Below are positions 44,774 to 55,745 of a stretch of 64,000 bases of DNA, piece after piece. This stretch comes from Aquatica leii (Eukaryota > Arthropoda > Insecta > Coleoptera > Lampyridae). Position 1 is the stretch's first letter. Each line of letters begins with the position of its first letter. Location of the stretch: contig CM069435.1 in the NCBI GenBank assembly GCA_035610365.1, forward strand, positions 84,291,389 through 84,355,388. Reading direction: 5' to 3'. A program made the position numbers and the translations under genes. Below the pieces are notes generated by a model. It was given only the letters and a program-made list of their open reading frames with translations. It was not told the origin of the DNA and ran no database searches.

Positions 44774-45931
44774 TGCCGGTGACGCGTTCGCAAGCAGTTA
44801 AAATGGATGCAAAGCTATTTGAATTTCTTGAATCAATCAAAAATGGTCAGGAATCGATGAATAGAAAAATGGAAGAAAAGTTTCACAAAAATTCGCAGAA
44901 AATGGAAGAAAATGCTTAGAAAATAGAAGAAAAATTGTTGGAAAATTCTAGAAGTTTAAAAGAAGAAATACGAGCGAGCATGGAAAATCAAATAAAGACT
45001 ATTGAGGAACAAATACAAGTTAGTGTAGGAAACCAAATCAAAATTGTGCAAGAGGAAACCCAAGCAGATATGTTAAATTTAAAAAAAGAAATTTGCGAAT
45101 CTATGAATGAGAAAATGGAAGCAATAGAGGAAAAACTAGAAGACAGAATGAAATTGCTTGAAGAAAGAATAATTCGAATGAATTGTCACGGCGAAGAAAG
45201 CGTCACAAGTGCAGATTTAATAATAAACCATAGGGAAGAAACCACTCACAAGTTTGAAGTTGTACCTCCGAATTTTGATGGTAACGTTCCATGGTCAACC
45301 TACTACAAGCAGTTTGAAGCCGCAGCTACAGCTAATGGTTGGAGCAACAAGCAGAAAGCGACGTCCTTAATTGTGTCTTTACGTGGAGAAGCGCTTGGAA
45401 TTTTACAAACTGTTCCTGACCACCTGCAAGAAAATTACGAACTCTTAATTTCACGATTAGAAATGAGATATGGAGATGCCCATCTTCAACAAGTCTATCA
45501 AGCTTAAATTAAAAGTCGGGTTCAGAAAACTGCCGAAAGTCTTCAAGAGTTTGAGGCTGACATCGCTAGATTAACACGGCTTGCCTATCCTACAGCACCA
45601 GATACCTTCCTGGAGCAGTTGACTATTCAAACCTTTATAGACGGCCTCCAAGACAACGAAACGCAGCAGACTCTTCGGTTAGCGCGACCGAGGACGTTGG
45701 ATGACGCATTAACCCATGCTTTGGAGTTCGGCGAAACAAGCGTCGCACCGAGGCAGCTATAAGCTCCGTTGTGCTGCAGAAGTATCCTCACACACAGAAG
45801 AAAGCATTGAAGACATAGTGCGACGGGTATTTCGGGAACGAGTAGCTCGAGGAAGAGAACTGACGTGCTGGAACTGCGGGGAAGTGGGTCACGTACGACG
45901 ACGCTGTACTAAGCCCAGAAGAAAACCATAA
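44774..45931 (+). pseudogene. Gypsy gag, broken by stops and frameshifts
   Basis: The start MPVTRSQAVKMDAKLFEFLE is the first good Met after the leader. A long coiled coil with many EEK/MEEK turns follows, to about 45180, then the capsid-like part NFDGNVPWSTYYKQFEAAAT and LRGEALGILQTVPDHLQENY. TAG at 44917-44919 and TAA at 45505-45507 interrupt the same frame; frameshifts occur near 45725 and after. The CCHC knuckle CWNCGEVGHVRRRCTKPRRK is at 45866-45925. The protein would form the virus-like particle that packages the element's RNA. Confidence 0.85.
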
Positions 45932-48900
45932 GAACGTCAGGAAAGCTAGAACGGGTCGACTGAGTGGGGCGAAAGTCGACCTCAAAGAGCCATGCCCCGG
46001 AGATTACCATTCAAATGGCATCGCCTAGGGAGCAGTTGCATAGCATTTATCTCGATGGCAAGATCAATGGAAGAAGCGTTCAGTTACTGGTTGACACGGG
46101 AGCGACGAAGACCATCATTCGCCCTGACATCTTATTGGAAAACGAGAAGACATCACCAGTAACAGTACGACTTCGAACGGCGACGGGCGAAGAAATACCT
46201 ACTCACGGACATGTCAAAGCAACCATTGGTTTGGGAAATGGAGTACTCGAACATCAAGTACTGGTAGCCGACATCACGGAAGAAGTTATCCTGGGAATGG
46301 ACGTGATAAAAAAAATGGGTTCCATTTGGATATGAAGAACGATGTCCTGAAGATCGACAATGAAGAAATTCCTTTTCATTCGTCAGAGAAGGCAGCCGTG
46401 CGATTCTTATTGAGTGAAGACGTGACTCTGCCTGCAAGGACTGAAAGTGTGGTGATGGCACGCCTGGATGGAAATCTCCGGAAAGGCTACATAAGCGCGA
46501 TTGAACCAATGGAAGGCGGCTTAGTTGAAAAGGGACTACTCGTTGGCAGAACTTTAGTACGAGTAAAGAACACGATGCCAGTAAAGATCTCAAACATTAA
46601 CTCAGATCCTGTAACGTTGAAAAAGAAGACCGTGGTAGGTCAATGCACGCCAGTATCACAAATTGTGGGATGCGTGAAGTCGAACGAAGATACGTCGCCG
46701 AAAAAGTGTCCACAACATCTATTGGACATTCTTACCACCAAATGCCAAAACCTCAGCCAAGACCAGCTGGCTAAAGTTAAAGTGTTGATCCAAGAGTACC
46801 AAGACGTGTTTGCGCTGGAGAGTGGCTCCAAAGAAAGAACTAACGTGGTGAAACATAAAATTAATACCGGAGACGCTCGGCCAATACGACAACATCCACG
46901 CAGACTTCCTTTGGCAAAAAGAGAAGAAGCCGAACAAATAATTACGGATATGGAGAGAAAAGGCGTGATTGAACCTTCAAGTAGCCCATGGCATCCCCAG
47001 TGGTACTCGTAAAGAAGAAGGATGGATCAACGAGGTTTTGCGTAGACTACAGGCAGCTAAACGACGTGACCAAAACGGACAGTTACCCTTTACCCAGAAT
47101 TGACGATACGCTAGACACCCTGTCAGGATCCCAGTGGTTCTCTACGTTAGATTTAAAGAGTGGATACTGGCAGGTAGAATTAGAACCCAAGGATCGTGAA
47201 AAAACAGCTTTTACGATTGGAACTGGTTTGTGGCAGTTCACTGTAATGCCCTTCGGCCTGTGTAACGCTCCTGCAACGTTTGAGCGTTTGATGGAGACCA
47301 TCTTGCGCGGATTGTCTTGGAAGACGTGCTTGGTTTACCTGGACGACGTGATCGTGGTTGAAAGGTCGTTTGAAGAACACTTGAACAACTTGAAGGAAGT
47401 GTTCCAGCGATTACGTGAGGCTAACCTTAAACTGAGCCCAAAAAAGTGTCACGTGTTTAAGAAGGAAGTGCAATACCTTGGCCACGTCGTATCTAGAGAT
47501 GGAGTAAGGGCTGACCCAGACAAAATCCGAGCAGTGCAAGCATGGCCAAGACCAATCGAAAAACATCAGGTCCGAAGTTTCCTTGGGTTGTGCACTTATT
47601 ATAGAAGATTTGTCCCCGGATTTGGCAATATTGCCAAACCATTGACAAAATTAACCGAAAAAAAAGCAGAATTTAGATGGAATGAAGACTGCAAAAATTC
47701 TTTTAATCAACTAAAACAGGCCCTAGTCGCTTTGCCGATTTTGAGTTATCCAAGAGAAGATAGAAAGTTTGTTTTGGATACCGACGAATGGACGAAAATT
47801 TTTACTAAGAACAGGCCACGCCGCTTTAAAATGGTTTCTGCAGTTCCGTAACCCAGAAGGACAAGTGGCAAGATGGTTCGAGAGACTGCAAGAGTATGAC
47901 TATGACACAGAACACCGTGCCGGAAGCAGTCATCGGAACGCTGATGCCTTGTCCAGAAGACCATGTCCGGCGGACTGCAGCCATTGTTCGCGACTGGAAG
48001 AAAAAGTCGAATGTCTCCGGAGAACTGCTATGGTTGATGATGAGTGGGAACCTGAGCAGTTACGTCGCGAACAAGAAGACGATCCTGGAATAAGACTACT
48101 CCTGAACTGGAAAGAAAGCGGCCGACGACCAACCTGGGAAGAAGTGAGTGCTTTGGGCAGAATCATCAAAGTTTACTGGGCGCAGTGGGACTCCTTGATA
48201 GTAGAAGACGGTCTTCTTAAGCGATCCCTAGAAAGTGTTGAGGGTACGGGAAATAGACTACAGTTGGTAGTGCCAATGAGCTGGGTGGCAGAAGTGTTGA
48301 AGCATCTCCACGATGGGACATCAAGAGGACACTTTGGCATTAAGAAGACGTTGGGTAAAGTGCGAGAACGATTCTACTGGATGAACTGCAAAGAGGACGT
48401 CATGAAATGGTGCCGTAAATGCACAGTCTACGCATCAGGAAATGGTCCAGCGCAGGGAAAGCGCAAAGCACCCATGAAGCAATACAACGTAGAAAGCCCT
48501 TTGGAAAGAGTAGCGATTGTCATCGCAGCGCCGTTCCCAGAATCCGATTCGGGAAATAAATACATCCTGGTGGCGATGGATTATTTCACGAAATGGACGG
48601 AGGCTTATGCCATACCCAATCAGGAAGCAGCTACAGTCGCAGACGTATTAGTAAAGGAGTTTTTCTGCCGGTTTGGAGTTCCCTTAGAACTACACTCCGA
48701 TCAAGGCCGCAAATTAAGTCTGGGCTGTTTCAAGAAGTTTGCCGACTGTTAGGAATTAAGAAAACTAGGACAACGCCTCTCCATCCTCAATCTGATGGCA
48801 TGGTTGAACGGATGAATCGAACAATGGCCAAGTACTTAGCCAAGGTAGTGTCCGAACACCAAAGAGACTGGGATCAGTACTTGCACCTTTTCTTAATGGC

Positions 48901-49519
48901 ATACCGATCATCCGTTCACGAAAACACAGGCCAAACACCATCCTGTGTCATGCTCGGTCGTGAACTACGGTTACCATGCGATCTTCAATTTGGACGAAGA
49001 CCAGAAGAAGAAGTTGCTGGAGAAGATTACGTCAGCAAGCTGGCCAAGAGGCTAGACGAAGTACGTGAAGAGGTCCGTAAAAACACACAAATTGCCAGCG
49101 ACAGGATGAAAACAAGATATGACGTCAAGGCGCAAAATGATGGGTTTCAACCTGGCGATATGGTCTGGTTGTATAATCCTCAAAAGAGACGTGGTTTGTC
49201 GCCGTAGCTGCAAAGGCATTGGGAGGACCCCTATAAAGTCGTGCAGCGTATTAACGACGTCATATATCGCATCCGAAAACCGTCCAGAGGCAAGCCAAAA
49301 GTGGTCCACGTCGATCGTCTACCCCCGTTTGCTGGCGATAACCACAATGCGCAAGTTCAGGTCCGAACCAGAGTAATAAGTAGCAGAACCAGGAATCCAA
49401 TCGAAGAAATGGAATTCGAGAAGTTTATGAACTTATACGGAGGTTCTGGAACAGGCATTCAAGTGTTGGTCTGTAGTTACCAACCAAGGAGAATATTGGG
49501 TCAGGAAAAATCCATTGAC

Positions 49520-49580
49520 TGTTGCTTTTATGGTCAAGGAAGTTGCCGAAATGGAGGAATCTGCCGCTATCGCCACGAAC
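49520..49580 (+). other. CCCH zinc-finger-like motif at the end of pol
   Basis: In the pol frame the tail reads DCCFYGQGSCRNGGICRYRH, a C-x6-C-x5-C-x3-H pattern (C-x7 if counted from the first Cys), the CCCH type common in RNA-binding proteins. It follows the integrase C-terminus by about 85 residues. The third gypsy copy has a diverged counterpart, interrupted by a solo LTR. Confidence 0.6.
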
Positions 49581-49628
49581 CCTTTTACCGGTGTCGCATC
49601 CAGTCTTCTGTTCTGGGACAGAACAGTC

Positions 49629-49643
49629 CTAAGAAGGGGACAG
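49629..49643 (+). other. Polypurine tract
   Basis: AAGAAGGGGACAG lies directly upstream of the 3' LTR, where plus-strand DNA synthesis is primed. Confidence 0.65.
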
Positions 49644-50071
49644 TGAAACGTTCGAAAAGTTATTTGCAAATGCAAGAGCCTTCTAGAAGCTGTTATTCAT
49701 CTTTTAGAAGATATACCGAAAAATAGGAAACACTCGAGAACAATTTCCTTAGGTGTATATATACAGACGAAACAAATCGTAGGTCAGTTATTGCCGTAAC
49801 GCAAATGCAGCAGTGTTAAGAAGATTATTCAAGTTGAGATAAATAAGTCGTTAGCACGCGTGTGTCTAGATAAATATACCGAGAATAATCGTGTACGTGA
49901 TTTTTAGTGTAAACAAGTGTGAAGCTATCCGCGGACTTTATCTTATCTTAATTAGTGTAAGTGTTTTTATTAAATATTATTAGATTTCATTAGTTCGGTT
50001 AATTTACAAGTGTACATATTTCTAGTATAAGTAAAATATCGTTTTATATAATAATAATAAAATACGCAACA
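49644..50071 (+). repeat. 3' LTR of the gypsy element
   Basis: 428 bp, TG to CA. Compared with the 5' LTR it has about eight substitutions, 8 extra bp (AAGTGTAC) and a 16-bp deletion near the end. Its first heat-shock-like palindrome is mutated (TTCGAAAA). Confidence 0.9.
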
Positions 50072-50075
50072 TTAT

Positions 50076-50953
50076 GTTTTATTTAGAATGGTCTGTTAAA
50101 ACAGCATCAACGAATTGATAAGCATAATTACATACTTTCAAGTGACTGTTTTCTGTTTAAAAAGAAACAAACTCGTTAATACGAATTATAACCGGTCGTT
50201 TTTTTCATTATAATAGCACCAATGTTGCAGAAAGGATTTGCTGCTCTGCGAAACGCAATATGTAAAATTCTCAGAGCCAGCCGTCACCAATCCAGCGGGT
50301 CTTGCTAGTAACAAACACGTCAGCACGGCTAGCTGAGATGTCGGTAAGTGAACGTAAAGGCTATTATAAAAAAAAGAAAAAAAACATGCGCCACTCTTAA
50401 CCCTATATGAACCCACTGTCGAAGAAATTATGTTGGATATTTTCGAACAATAGAAATTTAGTAAATTCTATACAACATCAATTACTAACAAAATACAGTC
50501 ACATAAGACATAATTAAGTTCTAAAATAACAAGACGTGATCGTTCAAATTATTATAAGTAACATAAGACTGGCTCCTATACTTGGAATTCTTTAGCGTAG
50601 CAAGTACTAATAATTGCTACTTCAGTAATATAGCCTCCCCCTACCGACACCTTCAAGAAGTGCAAGTTTCCATTCGCCGTTTTTAATTAGCCACCACCGG
50701 TCTTGAATACACACAATTTCTAAGGCTGCTCGTTGGGTTCACGTCAACGTAACCAGTAAATACTCAAATAAACTGAAGGCTGAATAATTATACTCGACTA
50801 AAAATAAAATATTAATAATGATCTTAGATACAGTAAAAGTAGCTGACCAAACTTTTGTGACGTGGCAACACCCAAAAAACAGTGCTACATTAAACAAAGG
50901 CCGTGAAAACTTGCATTCTACTAATGTAATGATTTTCTTGTTCAATCAATAGA
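50076..50953. other. Spacer, nothing recognised
   Basis: No credible ORF on either strand. The left end of the following mariner is not identifiable here. Confidence 0.45.
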
Positions 50954-51865
50954 AAAAAGCATCGGAAAGTCATAGAATTCTTGTAGAGACTTACGGCGAT
51001 TTTGCTCCAACCGTCAAGACTTGTGAACGCTGGTATCAACGTTTAAAAAGTCGCGATTCTAATGTTATTGACAAAAAACGCGAAAATCGACCAAAAAGGT
51101 TTTAAGACGACGAATTACAAACATTATTGGACGAAGATGATACACAAACACAACAAATGATGGCGGAGCAGTTGAATGTCACTCGGCAAGCCGTTTTCGA
51201 TCGCCCGAGAGCCATGGGAAAGATTTAAAAGTTTGGAAAATGGGCTCCACACAAATTGAACGAACGACAGATAGAAAAATGAAAAACTGTGTGTGAAATG
51301 CTGCATTTAAGCCACGAAAGAAACGGTTGGTTGTAACTGGCGATGAAGAATGGATATATTTTAAGAATCTTAAACGTAAAAAATCATGGGTAACGCCAGG
51401 ACAATCATCAACATCGAGTGTAAGACCGGATCGCTTTGGGAGGAAAACAATGCAGTGTGTGTGATGAGATCAGAAGGGAGTAGTGTACTACGAGCTTCTC
51501 AAACCCGTAGAAACAGTTAATAGCGTCCGCTACCGACAACAAATGATCAATTTGAACCACGCATTGATCAAAAATGGGCTTGAAGACACGGCAAAGTCAT
51601 TCTACAGCATGACGACGCTCCTGCACATTCAGCCAAAGTGGTCAAAGAAACGATTTCTTTGCTCCTACACCACCCGCCGTATTAACCAAACGCACTGGCT
51701 GAGCAACATTTCAAGATTTTCGAGGATGTATGAAAATGACTCGATAAATGGATGTCAATGAAAGATAAAGCTTTCTTTTGGAATGGTATCCATAAATTGC
51801 CCGAGAGATAGATGAAATATGTAGAAAGCGAGGACCAATACTTTGAATACAAAATGTTTTGCCAT
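50954..51865 (+). pseudogene. mariner transposase, decayed
   Basis: The plus strand keeps almost the full gene order in broken frames: SHRILVETYGDFAPTVKTCE and RWYQRLKSRDSNVIDKKREN, then LLDEDDTQTQQMMAEQLNVT with the helix-turn-helix, KWAPHKLNERQIEK, VTGDEEW with the first catalytic Asp, YYELLKPVETVNSVRYRQQM, and HDDAPAH with the second. The motif that should carry the third Asp (YSPDL...DY) is deleted; the text jumps from HPPY to AEQHFK-like residues. WNGIHKLPER near 51780 is the C-terminus. Terminal repeats not identified with confidence. Confidence 0.75.
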
Positions 51866-52789
51866 TATTCTTAAATAATTGTGTATTTTTCATGAAAAAA
51901 ACGACATTTTAAACTTGCGCACCTGGTATAGCTGTCAAACGTCAATTTTTACATTTTTTGCCGGTTGGAAATCGCTATTGAACGTTCGTGTACCTTTATG
52001 ACATCTAAGTAGTTTTTTTTCTGTTAAATTTTTTTTGGTAGTAATTTCTATTATACTTTTAGCGAATGTGCTAAGGATAACGTACGCGACGCGACGTTCC
52101 TAGGCAGGACAACAATGCTTAAAGATGACGTCGTTTTTTTGGATTTATATTTATTACTTTACTTATGTCAGCCTTGTATGTACTACTTTTTTTTTGTGAC
52201 TAGAATTTTGCTTTGTGTAATTTGTTTCCATTGCATTCATTGACCGTCAGTCTTTAGCATATTAACACTATTTTATGTAATAACGTTAGATTATACTTAC
52301 TTAAATTTATTTTCAGTCGCAAACTTTATATCATCTGTAACCTTATGTATTGTCATTGAGTAAAATAACATTAACCGTCGTACATAAGCTTATATACCAC
52401 GCATAGTTTCCATTTTAAATCAGATAAAAAGAAGCAGTGAAAGCTACTACAATTGACGAAGAAGTGTCGGTTTGATAAGTTTTGTACTCATATTTTCCTT
52501 TTTTTGCGATTCATTTTTATCATTGTCAATTTATTTCGCGACTGCATAGTAGAAGAGGTAGTTTGATCAAGTAATATTTATATTTAAATTAAAATTATTA
52601 TCTTATAACATTTGTTAACAATTGAATATAATTAGTAGTATGTTGGGTTGCCTAAACGAAAGGGACTACATCAATATTATAGCTATGATATTACTATATT
52701 AGTCGACATATCTCTAAATGTTATTGGTCTATTTCTCTCTGTTAATTTTAACGCCTATTTTTTCTATGTGAAATAAATATATTATTTTA
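51866..52789. other. AT-rich spacer, nothing recognised
   Basis: May contain upstream parts of the LTR-like repeat whose end is at 52790-52975. No ORF of note. Confidence 0.4.
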
Positions 52790-52975
52790 GAAGTTGTGTG
52801 TTGTCAATTTGTTTCTTTTAGTGATCAACGGATTTAAACAAGATCTGTATTAGGTGTTATTTACATGTTTTGGCGACAATTTAGTTTAGTGTAGGATTAG
52901 TAGACCGAGACTTGCAATCCGCTTGCAGATACAACCGAGTTAGTCGCCAGCAATTACGTCTAGAGAAAATTCTGG
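52790..52975 (+). repeat. Fragment of the LTR-like repeat family (copy D)
   Basis: Shows TTGTCAATTTGTTTCTTTTA, GGATTTAAAC, TTTTGGCGACAA and then ACCGAGTTAGTCGCCAGCAA with TGGTAACAA, in the same order as 18031-18225 and 63460-63655. Confidence 0.45.
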
Positions 52976-53519
52976 TAACAATATAATTAATAAATTTGAA
53001 GGCTAAATATAATTAATAAAACTGAAGACGTAAAAGAAAAGAAATGCAGCTAAGTACGTAGCTCAGTTGCAGAATTGATACAATTAAAGCAAAAAACCAC
53101 ATAGAAACAGTTAACGACAGCTGGTCGAAGTCAAAATCCTGTTCGAACGTAACACGTAAAGTCATCAACGCAACTTTAATTGTACTGGGCTTTAACTGTT
53201 CCATTAAATGTTAGATATCATTACAAAAGAATATTGCTTTCAAGACTCTGAACATTCGCCAAATTGCTGCAAGAGTTTAAGTAGTGAGAAAACTGATCTA
53301 AAACCTCCAAAAAATTGTTATTTGCAACCGATTTTAATCGGATAGAACGGTCAATTAAACTACTTGTAGCGGATGTCAAACGCAAAATAATACCCGTTTA
53401 CTAAATCATACCTTTAATAGCGCACTCGCTTACAAGAATTTTATTAAAATACAAAATGTAAAAATTTAACTTAGCACTTTTGCATATCCCAAACAAGTGA
53501 CAAATTTTTAAGGTGGTAT
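52976..53519. other. Spacer, nothing recognised
   Basis: No coding signal beyond an unsupported 63-codon minus ORF at 53013-53204. Confidence 0.4.
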
Positions 53520-55250
53520 TTATACTAAAGCCGGGGAGACCTATATACGCCCAGGCAAAATCTTACAGACCGACTTGACTTTATCTTAAAACTACTTGAT
53601 AGCCTATAAGTACATCGGAGCACCTAAGTCTTCGACTCTGCATACCAATCTAGAAAATCTTGCGAGCTAGCAATTTATCCACTAGTAAACAGATGTAAAA
53701 ATGCAATGTTTAGGAATCGAGCGGTAGCAGTTACTTTTATACGGTAGCACTGTAGTAGCCAATGTAGTTGACGGCTTCCCACAAGGCGTGATGTTGTAAC
53801 CACTGTTGTGGTGTCTTGTCTTAAACGGCTTACTAAAAGAACTAGAAGACGTAGAGGTATTGACTTTAAGATACGCCGACAATCTCATCATCATTACAAA
53901 CAGGAAATTTAGGACAACTATCCAACAAAATGCAGAGAGCACTAAAAACCGTCAATAAACACTGTAAAAAAAGGGACTATCAGTGAACCGAATCAAGGCG
54001 GCAATCGTTCTGTTTAGCAAACGACAGAAAACCGATGATAGAAAACTACTTACTATGTACATAGTCACGCTCTCGATGAAAAATAAAGTCAAACATCGGA
54101 TGTTTACTCTTGATACCAAACTGACTTTCAACGCTTATTTGGAAAACGTCACAACGACGGTCGTCAAAGCTTTCAATGCAACCAAACTGATGATCGGTCT
54201 CAATAACCAAATACTCTAGTGACAAGACCCATCGTCACATATGGTGCGGTGGTATAGGGTGACAAAACCAATATAAAAAGCACGGCTTTCCAGCTGAGCA
54301 CAGTACAAAGAATGGCATATCTGTTGATAACCGGAGCGATAATAACTACCCCTACAGTTGTCATGGAAGCACTACTTTCACTTCCACTATTACACTTCAT
54401 TGTACTTACGAAAGCAAAACAAGCAGCATACAGGCTGCAAATAAATGAACACACGTTAGTTACTGGGTATATACAACGTGCTGCGTGAAGATACAATCAA
54501 TATGAGATCCAAATTTACAAAAAACGATCACATTTTAAAGAAATTTAAAGTGATAATAGCGTCACGACACTAGTGGCCAAGCAACATTTACCCGAACGCG
54601 GTTGATGGAACTATCTGATACATCGATGAGACAAAAAATCGCAAAGGTACCGGTGCCAAAATAGTATATGGAAGCATGGACTATGAAAAGCAAATTTTGC
54701 TGACCGTGAGTAAATATGATTTCGTTTTTCAGACTGAAGTTGCTGTTATCAGCTGGTGTGTCAGAAACATTATCAACACGAGTTAATACACAAACAGTCC
54801 AATCAATTATGTCAATAAGTGCAGTTAGTCTAGATACCAAGAAACCCGGGTAAAAAAGAAAACCTAATGGCAGACGCACTAGCTAAAAAGGGAACAAAAG
54901 GAACATATATCGAACCTGAACCCGTTTTTGGAATCTTCTACGATACCGCAGCAAACTAGCAGTGGAACATAACAAATGGAAAGACTCTGCAAGAACGAGA
55001 CACACAAAACTTTTCCTTACAGATCCACAATTAAACGCTGAAACCAATTAATCATGACTCTCAGGACTAATAACAGAGCACTGTGGCCGATAATGAGTTG
55101 AAATAGTCCCTTGGAATTACACTACATAGACGAAACACAACTGCTGAAGGAATAAAAATCAAAAGTGCACAAAAGAACAAAGGAAACCTCAGTGCTGGGA
55201 CGCCAAACGAACCACCTTTTGGATGGAAAGAAATGTTAAGTACAACAAAA
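53520..55250 (+). pseudogene. LINE RT plus RNase H domain, decayed
   Basis: The plus strand starts in RT with YAQAKSYRPT-like text (about 53550), deletes the middle, and continues with VANVVDGFPQGVML, PLLWCLVLNGLLKELEDVEV and LTLRYADNLIIITNRKF near 53870; the box is YADN, the second Asp lost. Further on are KMKNKVK-like linker text and an RNase H region (about 54610-54890): NRKGTGAKIVYGSMDYEKQI, VSKYDFVFQTEVAVISWCVR and MADALAKKGTKGTYIEPEP. The presence of RNase H places it in the I-type/R1-related LINE group. Stops and frameshifts are frequent. Confidence 0.65.
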
Positions 55251-55315
55251 GGTTAATTTTTTTCATATAACTACTACAATTAGCATAATTTTTAGGCTTC
55301 GGATGGTTATTTTAA

Positions 55316-55745
55316 ACATTTCCGCATCTCGATATCATTTTTCTAAGCAAAGTTACGTTATGGTTCTTCTGGGTTGTAGCGAAACTGGCCTAGAAAGCAA
55401 TTACTTAGTATTGATAGAGGAAATAAATTTGGTGTAATGATTAAATGGTAATAAACACGTAATAAATATTGACGTAAACAGCATTTTAATATCAGTTTTC
55501 TAATCAAAATTATGTTGTAGCTGATCCAGCTTAGACAGGGCTGATCCACAATGCGATTACTGAGCATTGGTTGGGGTAATAAATTTGAGGTGGTAATAAT
55601 TAAATGGTAATTTTGACGTATGCAGCATTTCTATATCATTTTTTTAAGCGAAGTTGCTCTATGGCCGGTCCAACTTAGATTTAAGATAACCCACAACGCG
55701 ATTACTCCGTATTAGTAGGGGTAATACATTTAGAATAATGGCAAC
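55316..55745 (+). repeat. Tandem repeat, about 150-bp unit, nearly three copies
   Basis: GCRATTACT...GTATTRRTNGRGG...AATAAATTTG recurs at about 55397, 55553 and 55698 (spacing 156 and 145), and ATATCATTTTTCTAAGCAAA-like text at about 55330, 55485 and 55630. The units differ by many substitutions. Confidence 0.7.

Larger units (their letters stand above)
45964..49650 (+). pseudogene. Gypsy pol with residual RNase H and a CCCH extension
   Basis: Protease: QLLVDTGATKTII with the DTGA active site (45964-46335). Frameshift in an A run near 46312, then the RT approach region 46326-47012. A second frameshift near 46992 leads to RT 46988-47851 with [38 protein letters not shown] and [11 protein letters not shown], catalytic Asp pair intact. 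RNase H begins RKFVLDTD at 47780 and jumps directly to [17 protein letters not shown]: the core is deleted. Integrase 47790-48750: HFGIKKTLGKVRERFYW, WCRKCTVY, and GNKYILVAMDYFTKWTEAYA with a catalytic Asp; frameshift near 48715, then HPQSDGMVERMNRTMAKYLA with the Glu. TAG at 49205, then a tail with a CCCH finger near 49520-49580. Confidence 0.88.
44022..50071 (+). mobile_element. Structurally complete Ty3/gypsy retrotransposon
   Basis: 6.05 kb: LTR 44022-44457, gag, pol (protease, RT, residual RNase H, integrase and a C-terminal extension), LTR 49644-50071. TTAT flanks both ends (44018-44021 and 50072-50075). LTRs begin TG and end CA. There is no envelope-like gene. By eye the LTRs differ by about eight substitutions and two indels, about 2%, so the insertion is moderately young, yet gag and pol are broken at eight or more places. 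Confidence 0.92.
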
